NCBI GenBank assembly: GCA_016188115.1
Contig: JACPIK010000002.1
Location: 631,847 to 680,076 of the forward strand
Source of the DNA: Candidatus Woesearchaeota archaeon
GTDB lineage: Archaea; Nanobdellota; Nanobdellia; Woesearchaeales; GW2011-AR9
Direction of reading: 5' to 3'
DNA: 48,230 nucleotides
Part shown: positions 31,867 through 40,903 of the stretch, piece by piece
Position numbering within the stretch: position 1 is the stretch's first letter
How the letters are laid out: every line of letters starts with the position of its first letter
Notes under the pieces: model-generated
The model's input: only the letters and a program-made list of their open reading frames with translations
What the model was told of the DNA's origin: nothing
Databases searched by the model: none
Made by a program: the position numbers and the translations under genes

Positions 31867-32928
31867 ATGTCAAAAATAGATCACCATAACATTTATGGGT
31901 TTAATGTGGAAAAAAATTTCCATAAAGAACTCTATATGAGCTGGGCTCTTCCTTCATCACAAAATATTAATGCAAATGGGAATAGATTAAGTGTAACCCT
32001 TGCTACAGCCAGTAACCTAGACGACGAAGACCACGAGCCGTTTTTTCAAACTCTTACGTTTGCACAGGGAGTAGGTTTAGAAACACGTATCCTTACCGAT
32101 TCAGAGTTTAATGGACCAAGCGCATCAGAATTAGAGAGAAACTTAGCAAGAAGAATGGCATCTTGTCCTTCGGTGCAAACAAGAGGAGAATGGTTTTTTT
32201 ATGGACCATTTGATGAACCACATTACGTTATACTGTTAGCTCAATCAAGGTCCAGAGAAACATTCGGTTTGATTCTAAACCGGTGCTTACAAGTAGCATC
32301 CATGCGGTCTCAACAAAGTCTTGCAAATGGAAAGCATCCAAATTATAGAATTCAAGTACCAAAATTAATTGAAAGCTTAGAAGAAAATTTAGAAATTAAA
32401 ATTGAAACAGTAGGATTACCTGAAATCATCGAAGGGTACTCTATCAGGAATAACGATGACAAAATCACAAAATTAATAGAAGAAAGCAACTATGTTCGAG
32501 CAATTGTTCAACCTAATGGATCATCATTTACATACGACCAGCCTATGCAAAGACTTGCAAGGCAATTAACAAGAGGTATAACGGACGATTTAGAAAAAAG
32601 CGAAGCTATCTTTAGATGGGTCACATCAAATATACACTATGGCAGAGATAAAAGACAAAATACTGTTGAGTACAGAGGTGCAATGCAAGTATTTTATGAC
32701 CGAGAAGGTGTCTGTGGTGAGTCAGCCGCTCTTCAAGTTACCCTGGAAAGACTAGTAGGCAATATGGCATTCTTAGTTGAAGTTGGAACTAAACACGCAG
32801 TTGCGGGCCATCTCAGCCCTAGAGGAGAAATAGTTCTCGTTGACACAACGGACCCTAATGGGTTCAACGTAAAATACACTGATTTTAAAATTCTTAGTGA
32901 TGACCATTCCTTAGCAAAATATTGGTAA
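31867..32928 (+). CDS. Transglutaminase-like cysteine protein
   Basis: The 353-residue protein carries a transglutaminase-like core in the C-terminal third: FRWVTSNIHYGRDKRQ, then Cys283 in GVCGESAALQVTLE, His in TKHAVAG and Asp in VLVDTTDP, a full Cys-His-Asp triad. The core may act as a protease or in cross-linking. The N-terminal 200 residues match nothing I know. There is no signal peptide, so it is probably cytoplasmic. TTTTTAAATAAC at 31838-31848 provides its own promoter. Confidence 0.75.
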   Translation: MSKIDHHNIYGFNVEKNFHKELYMSWALPSSQNINANGNRLSVTLATASNLDDEDHEPFFQTLTFAQGVGLETRILTDSEFNGPSASELERNLARRMASCPSVQTRGEWFFYGPFDEPHYVILLAQSRSRETFGLILNRCLQVASMRSQQSLANGKHPNYRIQVPKLIESLEENLEIKIETVGLPEIIEGYSIRNNDDKITKLIEESNYVRAIVQPNGSSFTYDQPMQRLARQLTRGITDDLEKSEAIFRWVTSNIHYGRDKRQNTVEYRGAMQVFYDREGVCGESAALQVTLERLVGNMAFLVEVGTKHAVAGHLSPRGEIVLVDTTDPNGFNVKYTDFKILSDDHSLAKYW

Positions 32929-32935
32929 TAAAAAA

Positions 32936-33415
32936 ATGAAACTAACTCACCATTTTACATCAGTAGCAATGTACTTCTCTCTTACAAGCTGTGGACCTAT
33001 GCCACAGTTCTACAATCAGCGGGATTTTGCGCAAGAGCAAGAACAAAAGGCAACCGAATTACCCTCTTTTCCAGAATCTCCCACCTCACAACCATCTACA
33101 GAAAAACCCTCACAACCAACAGAACTTGGTCCCGACATGCTTCGTTTACAGGAGGGGTATACTGCGCATAAAGACCTCAAAGCAATAATTGCAGAATTAA
33201 CAGTGATGTACGCAGGAGGATTTAAAGTAAGAAAAATACAAGAAGGATACTATATTGAAGGAAATCTTAATCCTTTTAGATATCAACACAATATCGATTC
33301 TCAACTAAGAATGCTCCATGATGCAGACCATGATAAAGATCAGATTATAACTATGAATGAAGCTCAAAACCTAAGAGATAGATTATGCAAGAAATATACG
33401 AAATATCCACGTTAA
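32936..33415 (+). CDS. Lipoprotein with an EF-hand-like loop
   Basis: The 159-residue protein has a short signal peptide with lipobox-like LTSC (Cys19), a Pro/Ser/Thr-rich linker (about 40-63) and a small C-terminal domain with DHDKDQIITMNE, a canonical 12-residue EF-hand loop with acidic residues at positions 1, 3, 5 and 12. It would bind calcium outside the cell. It begins 7 bases after the transglutaminase-like gene, so it is probably co-transcribed. The stop abuts the convergent TrmB-type gene. Confidence 0.7.
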   Translation: MKLTHHFTSVAMYFSLTSCGPMPQFYNQRDFAQEQEQKATELPSFPESPTSQPSTEKPSQPTELGPDMLRLQEGYTAHKDLKAIIAELTVMYAGGFKVRKIQEGYYIEGNLNPFRYQHNIDSQLRMLHDADHDKDQIITMNEAQNLRDRLCKKYTKYPR

Positions 33416-34165
33416 TCATTTTTCTTCTGGACAAAAATCCCACATAAATTGAAAGAATTTACGATAGCCATCTGCCAATAATTTATTTTTCAACACAAAT
33501 TGGATAGGTTCATCATCCAATTGACCTGGTTTTGCACCAACAAACGTCACAACATAGTCCCCAAAGACATCCACACAAGTTGGACTTGAATATTTTTTGG
33601 GAAGAAACTTGTAGGGTTTACCCACCAGATTTAGAATCTCAGGTTTCTCAGTCTTTATTTCATAATCAAACAAATGAAAAAATTTAATTCCTTTCTTCTT
33701 GCGTTCTGCATCAAAATGAGTAAGATAATATTTCAACCGTGGATCAAGCCATAACGCTTTGGCACCAATAAAGTAAACTGGCTCTCTTTGTTCTAGAATC
33801 AGGTGAAGATAATTTTTAAAACCTTCAATTCCACGAAACATATATGCCTCTGCATCAGGTTCAACAAAATCATATAACTTCTTCATCGCAGGCAAGCTCT
33901 TATTCAACGACACTTCTTGTTCTTTCATTATTTCAGAAAGTCGTTGTGGATCAGTGGGTTTGAAGAGTTTTTCACCTTTCACAAACGTCTCGGATGCAAG
34001 ACCTTTCTCTATCAACTTATGAAGCGAATCATAGACATTACGCCGATGAACTTTAGACTTCACAGAAAGCGTATTAACATTACTCTCCCCAACTAACAAC
34101 AGTGCCTCATAGACGCGTGACTCATTAAGAGAAAGTCCAACTTTTTGTAAGAGTTCTTGAAACAT
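33416..34165 (-). CDS. Second TrmB-family transcriptional regulator
   Basis: From ATG 34165 the protein has 249 residues. The winged helix (VGLSLNESRVYEALLLVGES, then HRRNVYDSLHKLIEKGLAS) is TrmB-like and the second half holds a ligand-domain pattern (EAYMFRGIEGFKNYLHLILE). AGTTTATATTG (minus strand) near 34196-34206 is the likely TATA element, and a 6+6 inverted repeat at 34219-34234 lies just upstream of it, suggesting autoregulation. A start 21 bases further upstream is possible but closer to the promoter. Confidence 0.85.
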   Translation of the reverse strand: MFQELLQKVGLSLNESRVYEALLLVGESNVNTLSVKSKVHRRNVYDSLHKLIEKGLASETFVKGEKLFKPTDPQRLSEIMKEQEVSLNKSLPAMKKLYDFVEPDAEAYMFRGIEGFKNYLHLILEQREPVYFIGAKALWLDPRLKYYLTHFDAERKKKGIKFFHLFDYEIKTEKPEILNLVGKPYKFLPKKYSSPTCVDVFGDYVVTFVGAKPGQLDDEPIQFVLKNKLLADGYRKFFQFMWDFCPEEK

Positions 34166-34218
34166 GGGTAAAACCAGTACACCCAAAAGAGACGCCCAAT
34201 ATAAACTTTCTGTCCAGA

Positions 34219-34234
34219 GGTGGTGATTACCACC
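34219..34234. promoter_or_regulatory. Inverted repeat upstream of TrmB-type gene
   Basis: GGTGGT-GATT-ACCACC is a perfect inverted repeat with a 4-base spacer, next to the TATA region of the regulator gene and about 75 bases before the divergent EF-hand-type gene. Its GC content stands out from the AT-rich surroundings. An operator bound by the TrmB-type protein is the simplest reading. Confidence 0.6.
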
Positions 34235-34307
34235 ACAAATCTTTAAGTAGAAGCAACAAGCAGGTGTTGTTACATTAAAGTGATTAAAATGGCAAAAATG
34301 GTGAAAA

Positions 34308-35093
34308 ATGACAACCCCTCCCTATGAACATCTTAGTTCAAAAATATATGAGCTACTCCATGTATTTGACCCTAGTGGTCGATTAGCTGAAGAAGCACAG
34401 AGACTTCTACGCCGGAAGGTACATACGGATGGAAGCATTAATACCGATAAACCATTAGAACGCGTGCTTGCAATTGTTGCAGATCAGATTCAAGGGCGGC
34501 GAGAAAGTAGATACACAGAGGACGTGGCTTTTTCATCTCAATATTTAAGAGGAGACTTCCAATCTATTGACAAAGATGGAGATGGATGGACTCTTAACAG
34601 AGCATCAGCTCATTACAAAAAACTTACAGACAGAATCCTAGCCACGCCAGACTTCCCGTACGGTCGTGAAGAAGCAAAACTCGCTGGTTCACTTTTTGAG
34701 GGTTCAGGTGCGCAGGCAGCCATAGATCGAATCCTTCTTCGTAAAAATCTAGAAAATGTTACAGACCCAGCAGCGAGAGAACATATTTGGTATGCGATAA
34801 CTCTTTCAGGAACTAATTTTGAAGTTGTAGAATACCTTCAACAACATTGCCCAAGCAACACTCACACAATTCTAAGAGAAATGGAAACCACATTACTCTC
34901 CGCATATGAACAATACCTAGTCCAACTTGAAACTCCACAAAGATCTAAAGATGGAATTCAGAGACATGGAGATATTGCCTATACCAGAATTTTAACTATT
35001 AAAAAAGTTGTTGAAGCTGCTGAATTCAAAATAGATTACGAACCAGTAAACGGAAGAACAATGGATAAATTATTACATTGGAGAAAAAAATGA
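34308..35093 (+). CDS. Unrecognised protein with EF-hand-like segment
   Basis: The 261-residue protein is mostly helical and has no signal peptide. DKDGDGWTLNRA (from residue 88) looks like an EF-hand loop (Asp at 1, 3 and 5), but position 12 is Ala, not Glu, so calcium binding would be weak. Other parts show no known motif. It is divergent from the TrmB-type gene across the 34219-34234 palindrome. The ATGA at its end overlaps the start of the next gene by 4 bases, so the two are coupled. Confidence 0.6.
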   Translation: MTTPPYEHLSSKIYELLHVFDPSGRLAEEAQRLLRRKVHTDGSINTDKPLERVLAIVADQIQGRRESRYTEDVAFSSQYLRGDFQSIDKDGDGWTLNRASAHYKKLTDRILATPDFPYGREEAKLAGSLFEGSGAQAAIDRILLRKNLENVTDPAAREHIWYAITLSGTNFEVVEYLQQHCPSNTHTILREMETTLLSAYEQYLVQLETPQRSKDGIQRHGDIAYTRILTIKKVVEAAEFKIDYEPVNGRTMDKLLHWRKK

Positions 35094-35728
35094 ACACCAC
35101 AAAAACACTAGCTTTAACCACATTACTATTAACAGCACCCACAATTGCAAATGCTGATTTTTACGACGGTCAACGCGGACCTACATCAGGTCAAGCACAC
35201 TACACTCTCTCGCAGGGAGCTCAAACAACACAGCACAATCTTGCGCTCAAATATTTTGGAAATACTGGTAGTGTAAGTCCTGTGGGAATAGCTGCTTTAA
35301 CTACAGACGGACAGCAGTTATGTTATTTTGCAGGAGCAGGTGTAATCATTGAAGGACTTAATCCATTTAGTGTAATTCCAATCCTAGCATATAGTACAGA
35401 TGAAAGAGCTAGAGTAGGAACTGCCCACTTTGTTGCACAAGCAACGATTGATCTAGGAACATTTGTTGCTGATCCACGATATCATCTTGCTGTGCCAGTT
35501 CACAAAAACACCAACAACCCAAACCAAAACCTGTTTGGCCTAACTCTAAGCCTTGGCAATCCAAAAGTAAGAATAGGCCTTGATGGAAATTACAATCCAA
35601 AAACAGACAAAAGACCATTGACAGATGTTCTAGTTCGCTATGATCTTGACTCCCAGCAACATACCAGTTGGTTAGAAGCAAGCATTGGAGAAACCGGTGC
35701 TCAACTACAATGGCGAGGAAACTTTTAA
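35090..35728 (+). CDS. Exported beta-rich protein
   Basis: The protein has 212 residues from ATG 35090, which overlaps the previous stop (ATGA). A signal peptide ends in PTIANA before DFYDG, a good signal peptidase I site. The mature part is a series of alternating amphipathic strands and ends in aromatic WRGNF, a layout that looks like a bacterial outer-membrane barrel, though no outer membrane is expected here. It may be a soluble beta protein. No family recognised. Confidence 0.6.
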   Translation: MNTTKTLALTTLLLTAPTIANADFYDGQRGPTSGQAHYTLSQGAQTTQHNLALKYFGNTGSVSPVGIAALTTDGQQLCYFAGAGVIIEGLNPFSVIPILAYSTDERARVGTAHFVAQATIDLGTFVADPRYHLAVPVHKNTNNPNQNLFGLTLSLGNPKVRIGLDGNYNPKTDKRPLTDVLVRYDLDSQQHTSWLEASIGETGAQLQWRGNF

Positions 35729-35797
35729 TCAACAAAACCTATCAAATTCTCGATAATAACAATCTTTAAATACAACCTACCCGCAACGTGCGCCTTG

Positions 35798-37474
35798 ATG
35801 GATGTCACACAAATTAAAACCAAAGTAAAAGAATATTTCCAAGACAACTTCTCTTCTGATTTGAAAGCAGGTTTTATCACCGCCATCGTAGCTCTTCCAC
35901 TAGCCATCGCATTTGCTATTGCATCAGGTGTTGATCCAATTATGGGTCTCTACACAGCAATCATTGCAGGTATTCTCGGATCTGCCTTTGGTGGCTCAGT
36001 ATATTCTATCACAGGCCCAACAGGAGCAATGACTGTAGTAATACTTTCAGCAGTTCATAAATTTGGCATAGAAGGGTTACTGCTTGCTGGATTTCTCGCA
36101 GGTGTCTTCCAACTTCTTTTTGGCTTTGCTAAACTTGGTCGCTTCGTTAAATTTATTCCCATGCCTGTCGTAACCGGTTTTACCGCAGGAATAGGCGCTA
36201 TTATTTTCATAGGTCAAATCGCCAATTCATTAGGTCTTACCATTGGATCAAAAGAACATGTTTGGGAAACAATTATTGAAATCATTAAGAACATCCCTAA
36301 CGCTAACCCCACGGCAATTATTGTTACCCTTTTCACTATTTTTTGTTTACTAGTGCTTCCAAAAATACTTCATCGTATTCCCTATCTTCGTAACCTTCCC
36401 GCATCATTATTTCCTCTTGTTCTCTCAACAGGAGCAGTGATTGTTTTAGCGCTTGCCATTCCTCAAGTAGGAGCAATTCCTTCCGGTTTACCAGATTTTC
36501 AACTGATCAATATTAATTGGCAGCTTGTTAAAGGCGTTCTTCCCGCCGCATTTACCATCGCCTTATTAGGAACCATCGAAGCACTCCTGTGCGCAGTAGT
36601 ATGTGACGGTATGACTAATACTAAACATAAAAGCGACAAAGAATTAGTAGGACAAGGCATTGCTAACGTCGTGCTTCCGTTCTTTGGCGCAATTCCCGCA
36701 ACAGCAGCAATTGCTCGCAGTGCAGTGAATATTCGTGAAGGTGCAAAGACCCGTTTTGCAGGGATAATTCATGCACTTTTCCTTCTTTTGATACTCCTCT
36801 TCTTTGCCCCTATTGCTCAATATATTCCTAAAGCATTCCTTGCTGGTATTCTTATGGTGGTTTCAGTTCGCATGATTAACATGCACGAATTTAGAATGGT
36901 TTTCAAAATCAGTCGCTTAGAAACCATTGTGCTACTCGCAACCTTTGGCTTTACAGTATTCACAGATCTTGTCTTTGCAGTAGAAGTTGGCATGGTTCTT
37001 GCAGCAGCATCGATTTTTGTGCGATTAATGGATATCATTGATATTACCCACATGAAAGATTTTGAAGAACCAAGTGGGACAGCATTTGTCTTTCGTAACG
37101 AACAACTCAAAAAAGTAGTCAATGTCTACACCCTTCATGGTCCATTCTTTTTCGGCGCAATGAGTGTATTTGATAAAAAACTCGACGAACATATTGAAAA
37201 TAAAAAACCCATCACAATCCTGCGTTTAAAATATGTTCCATTTATTGACAGTACTGCACTGATTCGTCTCGTTGATTTCATCAAACAAAAAAAGAAACAC
37301 AAAGGAATTGTTTTTCTTGCGGATCTTACACCTGAGATTTACAAAACCCTGCATCACAGTAAAGAGTTTCGTGAGACTGTCAAGCCATCTGAAATTTTTC
37401 CTAAAACCAAAGATGCCATCACCCATGTTGAAAACAATCTTCACAACATTTTGTTAGAAAACGGGGCAAAATAG
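35798..37474 (+). CDS. SulP-family anion transporter with STAS domain
   Basis: The 558-residue protein has 10 to 12 membrane helices with the SulP signature region (GLYTAIIAGILGSAFGGS and then ITGPTGAMTVV), and a cytoplasmic STAS domain over about the last 110 residues (ILRLKYVPFIDSTALIRLVD). It should move sulfate, bicarbonate or another anion; no partner nearby decides which. I use ATG 35798 rather than the TTG one codon earlier. TTTAAATACAAC near 35765 is placed for a leaderless transcript. Confidence 0.9.
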   Translation: MDVTQIKTKVKEYFQDNFSSDLKAGFITAIVALPLAIAFAIASGVDPIMGLYTAIIAGILGSAFGGSVYSITGPTGAMTVVILSAVHKFGIEGLLLAGFLAGVFQLLFGFAKLGRFVKFIPMPVVTGFTAGIGAIIFIGQIANSLGLTIGSKEHVWETIIEIIKNIPNANPTAIIVTLFTIFCLLVLPKILHRIPYLRNLPASLFPLVLSTGAVIVLALAIPQVGAIPSGLPDFQLININWQLVKGVLPAAFTIALLGTIEALLCAVVCDGMTNTKHKSDKELVGQGIANVVLPFFGAIPATAAIARSAVNIREGAKTRFAGIIHALFLLLILLFFAPIAQYIPKAFLAGILMVVSVRMINMHEFRMVFKISRLETIVLLATFGFTVFTDLVFAVEVGMVLAAASIFVRLMDIIDITHMKDFEEPSGTAFVFRNEQLKKVVNVYTLHGPFFFGAMSVFDKKLDEHIENKKPITILRLKYVPFIDSTALIRLVDFIKQKKKHKGIVFLADLTPEIYKTLHHSKEFRETVKPSEIFPKTKDAITHVENNLHNILLENGAK

Positions 37475-37529
37475 GCTTCCAGTATACATATCGGTAACAT
37501 TTATATAGAAATAAAGCTAAAAATAGATT

Positions 37530-37943
37530 ATGGTTATTCTTTTTGATCAGTTCAACCTACCTGAAGATATATACAAAGTACTTTTCGCCACAGAACAACA
37601 AGAAATTGTTGCCAAAATGTTGATTAAATATATGTGGGAGAACAGCGGTGAAATAACCAAAACAGAAATGAGTGTCTTTGCCACACAACTTCATGAAGGA
37701 CGTGCCCAACTTAAAGAAAAAGGTCGATCCCCATTAGAACGCGACGAATTTATTTCATACAATAAACGCCAATTTTACGATCGTATTCTCACCCCTATGC
37801 GCGGCATGGGACTAATTGAATATGACCTGTACAAAAAGACCTACAAAGTATCCGACAAATTCAACCGCCTAATGATTAAAATAGGTTTGATGTGGCTGCG
37901 CGAAATCGAGAATGGAAAACGAAGCGTTGTTCCTAAGAAGTAG
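37530..37943 (+). CDS. Small protein with winged-helix pattern
   Basis: The 137-residue basic protein contains FYDRILTPMRGMGLIEYDLY followed by KKTYKVSDKFNRLM, the helix-wing pattern of archaeal winged-helix proteins, preceded by helices (EIVAKMLIKYMWENSGEITK). DNA binding is likely but the target is unknown. The TATA-like TTTATATAG near 37500-37508 is about 25 bases before the ATG. Confidence 0.6.
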   Translation: MVILFDQFNLPEDIYKVLFATEQQEIVAKMLIKYMWENSGEITKTEMSVFATQLHEGRAQLKEKGRSPLERDEFISYNKRQFYDRILTPMRGMGLIEYDLYKKTYKVSDKFNRLMIKIGLMWLREIENGKRSVVPKK

Positions 37944-37988
37944 TTAATTTGAGAAAGATTTTTAAAGTAGACTTCATTCTTTTCTCCC

Positions 37989-38558
37989 ATGTCAATAAGA
38001 GCCATAGCTAATGCCACCCGTGCAGCAGGGCGTACTATTGCTAATGGAGCAATGGAGTACGCACATGCTTACCAACATCGCCAAAGTGTAAGGGCAGCAA
38101 CACATATAGCACTTACATATGGCGCAGCTAAAGCAGGTGCAGCTATTTTCGGAGCATTTAGTAACAATCCCGGATTAGAGGATCTCGTTGATTCACTTGT
38201 TCCTATCGCAACCGGAGCAGTTGCAACACATCAACTCATGGATCTTAATAGAGGCCGAGGATTAGTAGATGACATTTATCGCGACGGAGTAGCAGTCACA
38301 TCTGCAGCATTAACATCAGCAGCATTATCTTCTCACTTACATAATTATACCGGACCACATCAAGGTTTAGCTAAAATTGCAGATTATTATACTCAAGCAG
38401 CACAAGTATCAGATCAAATTACTCGAGACCCAACGTATCAAGGCCTTATTCTTGGAGCTCTTGCAGCAGTAGGAGCACGTTTTATATACTATCTTGCAAG
38501 ACCAAATGCTGGCCGAGCAGCCCCCGCACCAGGTGCCGGCGGACACGGACATCCATGA
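37989..38558 (+). CDS. Alanine-rich protein, possibly membrane-associated
   Basis: The 189-residue protein is rich in Ala and Gly. Hydrophobic helices are weak (about 41-56, 69-80 and 150-165), so it may lie at or in the membrane. It ends in a Pro/Gly/Ala tail (APAPGAGGHGHP). No signal peptide or known motif is visible. AGATTTTTAAAGTAG near 37957-37970 suits a leaderless promoter. After the stop a 136-base gap holds nothing that I can support. Confidence 0.55.
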   Translation: MSIRAIANATRAAGRTIANGAMEYAHAYQHRQSVRAATHIALTYGAAKAGAAIFGAFSNNPGLEDLVDSLVPIATGAVATHQLMDLNRGRGLVDDIYRDGVAVTSAALTSAALSSHLHNYTGPHQGLAKIADYYTQAAQVSDQITRDPTYQGLILGALAAVGARFIYYLARPNAGRAAPAPGAGGHGHP

Positions 38559-38694
38559 TTATTTTAGAATGATTTCTTTACACGCACGAGGTTGGATATT
38601 ACCTAACCAAGCGCACTTTGATATTGTCGACCCTACAAAAGAAAAATAGTAAAAAGAAAATTAAGAAAGAAGAAAATTAAAAAATCAAAAACTC

Positions 38695-39861
38695 TTACAA
38701 ACCAGCTTCTCGTCGCAGAACTTCTGCTTTGTCCGTTTTCTCCCAAGTGAAATCAGGATCATTACGTCCAAAGTGACCATACGCAGCAGTTTTACGATAG
38801 ATTGGTCGACGAAGATTTAATTGATCAATAATCGTTTTAGGTCTGAAATCAAAATGTTTTTTCATAAGATCAACGATTTTCTCTTCAGCAACATGACCAG
38901 TGCCAAACGTCTCAACATGAATACTAACAGGTTGAGCTACACCAATTGCATACGAAACTTGAATTTCACAACGATCAGCTAAACCAGCAGCAACAATGTT
39001 TTTTGCAACATAACGACCATAGTATGCTGCGCTGCGATCAACTTTAGTAGGATCTTTTCCAGAAAATGCACCGCCACCATGACGTCCATGACCACCATAT
39101 GAATCAACAATGATTTTACGACCAGTAACACCAGCATCCCCTACAGGACCGCCAATAACGAAGGTACCAGTAGGATTGATGAAATACTTTGTTCGTTCAT
39201 CAACATAATGACCACAGATTGGTTTAACAATTTTTTCAATAACATCACGTCGAATAGTTTCCAGATCAACATCAGGATGATGTTGTGTAGAAACAACTAC
39301 AGCATCAACACGTTTTACTTTACCATGTTCATACTCAATAGTAACTTGTGATTTCCCATCAGGACGTAAATACCAAATTTCGCCGCGTTTACGAGCACTC
39401 GCAAGACGAGATGTAATTTTATGCGCAAGCATAAGTGATAAAGGCATCAATTCAGGAGTTTCATTGACAGCATACCCAAACATCAAACCTTGATCTCCTG
39501 CGCCTTGCTCTTTGTGAAGACCTTCTCCTTCATTAACACCTTGAGCAATATCAGGTGATTGTTCAGACAGAGCAGAAAGAACGCCGCACGTGCTTCCTTC
39601 AAAGCCAAACTCTGGTTTGTTATACCCGATTTCAAGAATAGTATCACGAACTACTTTTTGAATATCAACATACGTTCTTGTCGTTACTTCACCAGCAACC
39701 ACAACAAACCCTGTTTTTGTTAATGTCTCAACAGCAACCCGAGACATGGGATCATCTTTAATCATAGCATCTAAAATTGCATCTGAAATCTGATCGCACA
39801 TTTTATCAGGATGTCCTTCAGTAACACTCTCCGATGTAAAAAAATAATTTCCGCTTGTCAT
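38695..39861 (-). CDS. metK: S-adenosylmethionine synthetase, bacterial type
   Basis: The 388-residue protein is a typical Met[20 protein letters not shown] at the start, [32 protein letters not shown] with the phosphate-binding residues, and the last helix region. It makes S-adenosylmethionine from methionine and ATP, which QueA, the methyltransferase and the radical SAM enzyme in this window all use. Most archaea use a different MAT family, so this gene is a likely ancient transfer shared with other DPANN lineages. A CACTTAA-type spacer (GAATATACTATGAC) before the ATG contains a GGTG ribosome-binding motif. Confidence 0.95.
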   Translation of the reverse strand: MTSGNYFFTSESVTEGHPDKMCDQISDAILDAMIKDDPMSRVAVETLTKTGFVVVAGEVTTRTYVDIQKVVRDTILEIGYNKPEFGFEGSTCGVLSALSEQSPDIAQGVNEGEGLHKEQGAGDQGLMFGYAVNETPELMPLSLMLAHKITSRLASARKRGEIWYLRPDGKSQVTIEYEHGKVKRVDAVVVSTQHHPDVDLETIRRDVIEKIVKPICGHYVDERTKYFINPTGTFVIGGPVGDAGVTGRKIIVDSYGGHGRHGGGAFSGKDPTKVDRSAAYYGRYVAKNIVAAGLADRCEIQVSYAIGVAQPVSIHVETFGTGHVAEEKIVDLMKKHFDFRPKTIIDQLNLRRPIYRKTAAYGHFGRNDPDFTWEKTDKAEVLRREAGL

Positions 39862-39884
39862 AGTATATTCACCTTTTTAGTAAT

Positions 39885-40178
39885 TTATTGTTGTTTTCCT
39901 CTTGAAGAAAATAATTGAGGGTGTGTTTCGCGAAGATATGCTAATCCTTGCGTTACTCTTGGATCTGTATCTCCTCGAGTTGCTTTTGCTACATGTTCTG
40001 CCAAACCAACGATATGATCTAGTAAGGTAAACCCCCCTAATCCTCGATCTACATGTCTTCTTATCCAAGGGTTTTCTAAAAGATCAGAAACAGGATTTGC
40101 AGAATAAGGTAAAAGAGTTGCAGGTGTCGGTTGTAGTAAATAGTGCGTCGATACAGCAGTTGTAGGTTCGTAAGTCAT
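39885..40178 (-). CDS. Small unrecognised protein
   Basis: From ATG 40178 the protein has 97 residues; the frame extends upstream but TTTATATAA (minus strand, 40199-40210) lies where a TATA box should be for a leaderless start here. The sequence has a proline-rich N-terminus (LLQPTPATLLPYSANPV) and a helical C-terminal part (TLLDHIVGLAEHVAKATRGD). No family recognised. It lies 23 bases from the metK start on the same strand. Confidence 0.55.
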   Translation of the reverse strand: MTYEPTTAVSTHYLLQPTPATLLPYSANPVSDLLENPWIRRHVDRGLGGFTLLDHIVGLAEHVAKATRGDTDPRVTQGLAYLRETHPQLFSSRGKQQ

Positions 40179-40296
40179 AACTTCTTTTTTCAAATGAGGA
40201 ATTATATAAACAATCGTGTCATAATTATTCCCATATGAATATTCATATCTGAATAAAAACATAACATATATATTCCAGTAATAAAAACACCCAATC

Positions 40297-40848
40297 ATGA
40301 TTCAAAAGCTAGAAGAAATCGTCAAATTACGTAAAAAATTTCGTCTCAATCAAAAACAGCTAGCCCAAAAAGCCGGTGTTTCACAAAGTCTTATCGCGAA
40401 AATTGAAGCAGGTAAAGTTGATCCCACATTTACCAAAGCACAGCAAATCTTTCATGCTCTGGAAGAATTACAAGAGCAGCATGAACTTAAAGCAAAAGAT
40501 TTGCTTAATCCAAAAATTATTTTTGTTGACCACAAAGAACCAATCCGTGAAGTTATCAAGAAAATGAAAGCCAAGGGTATTTCTCAAGTCCCCGTGCTTG
40601 CCGGAGAACGTATTTGTGGATTAGTAACAGAGAGCATCCTTCTTAACACACTCCTTGAAAAAGGAGAAAAAATTGCCACGTTGACTGCTAAAGACGTCAT
40701 GGAAGACGCACCCCCTATTGTCACACTCAAAGCGGGCATCCATAGCATATCTGAACTTCTCACCACCTACCCAATCATTCTTGTCGCAGAAAAAGGTGAT
40801 ATTAAAGGGATTATTTCCAAGGCTGATTTGTTAGGAAAGATGGAATAA
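40297..40848 (+). CDS. XRE-type HTH fused to two CBS domains
   Basis: The 183-residue protein begins with an XRE helix-turn-helix (FRLNQKQLAQKAGVSQSLIA), followed by two CBS motifs (IREVIKKMKAKGISQVPVLA and IHSISELLTTYPIILVAEKG) that bind adenosyl ligands. This architecture is a common archaeal regulator that can sense AMP/ATP or S-adenosylmethionine. The nearby metK makes a SAM link conceivable, but nothing in the sequence proves it. The start lies next to the oppositely oriented 39885-40178 gene. Confidence 0.85.
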   Translation: MIQKLEEIVKLRKKFRLNQKQLAQKAGVSQSLIAKIEAGKVDPTFTKAQQIFHALEELQEQHELKAKDLLNPKIIFVDHKEPIREVIKKMKAKGISQVPVLAGERICGLVTESILLNTLLEKGEKIATLTAKDVMEDAPPIVTLKAGIHSISELLTTYPIILVAEKGDIKGIISKADLLGKME

Positions 40849-40903
40849 ATTTTAATAATATTATATCTTAAAAAATATCTTAGAAAAAACACAACAGAAA
40901 ATC

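Noticed and set aside
38569-38649. 26-codon frame in the gap before metK
   Set aside because: Too short, with no ribosome-binding motif, TATA element or known motif to support it.
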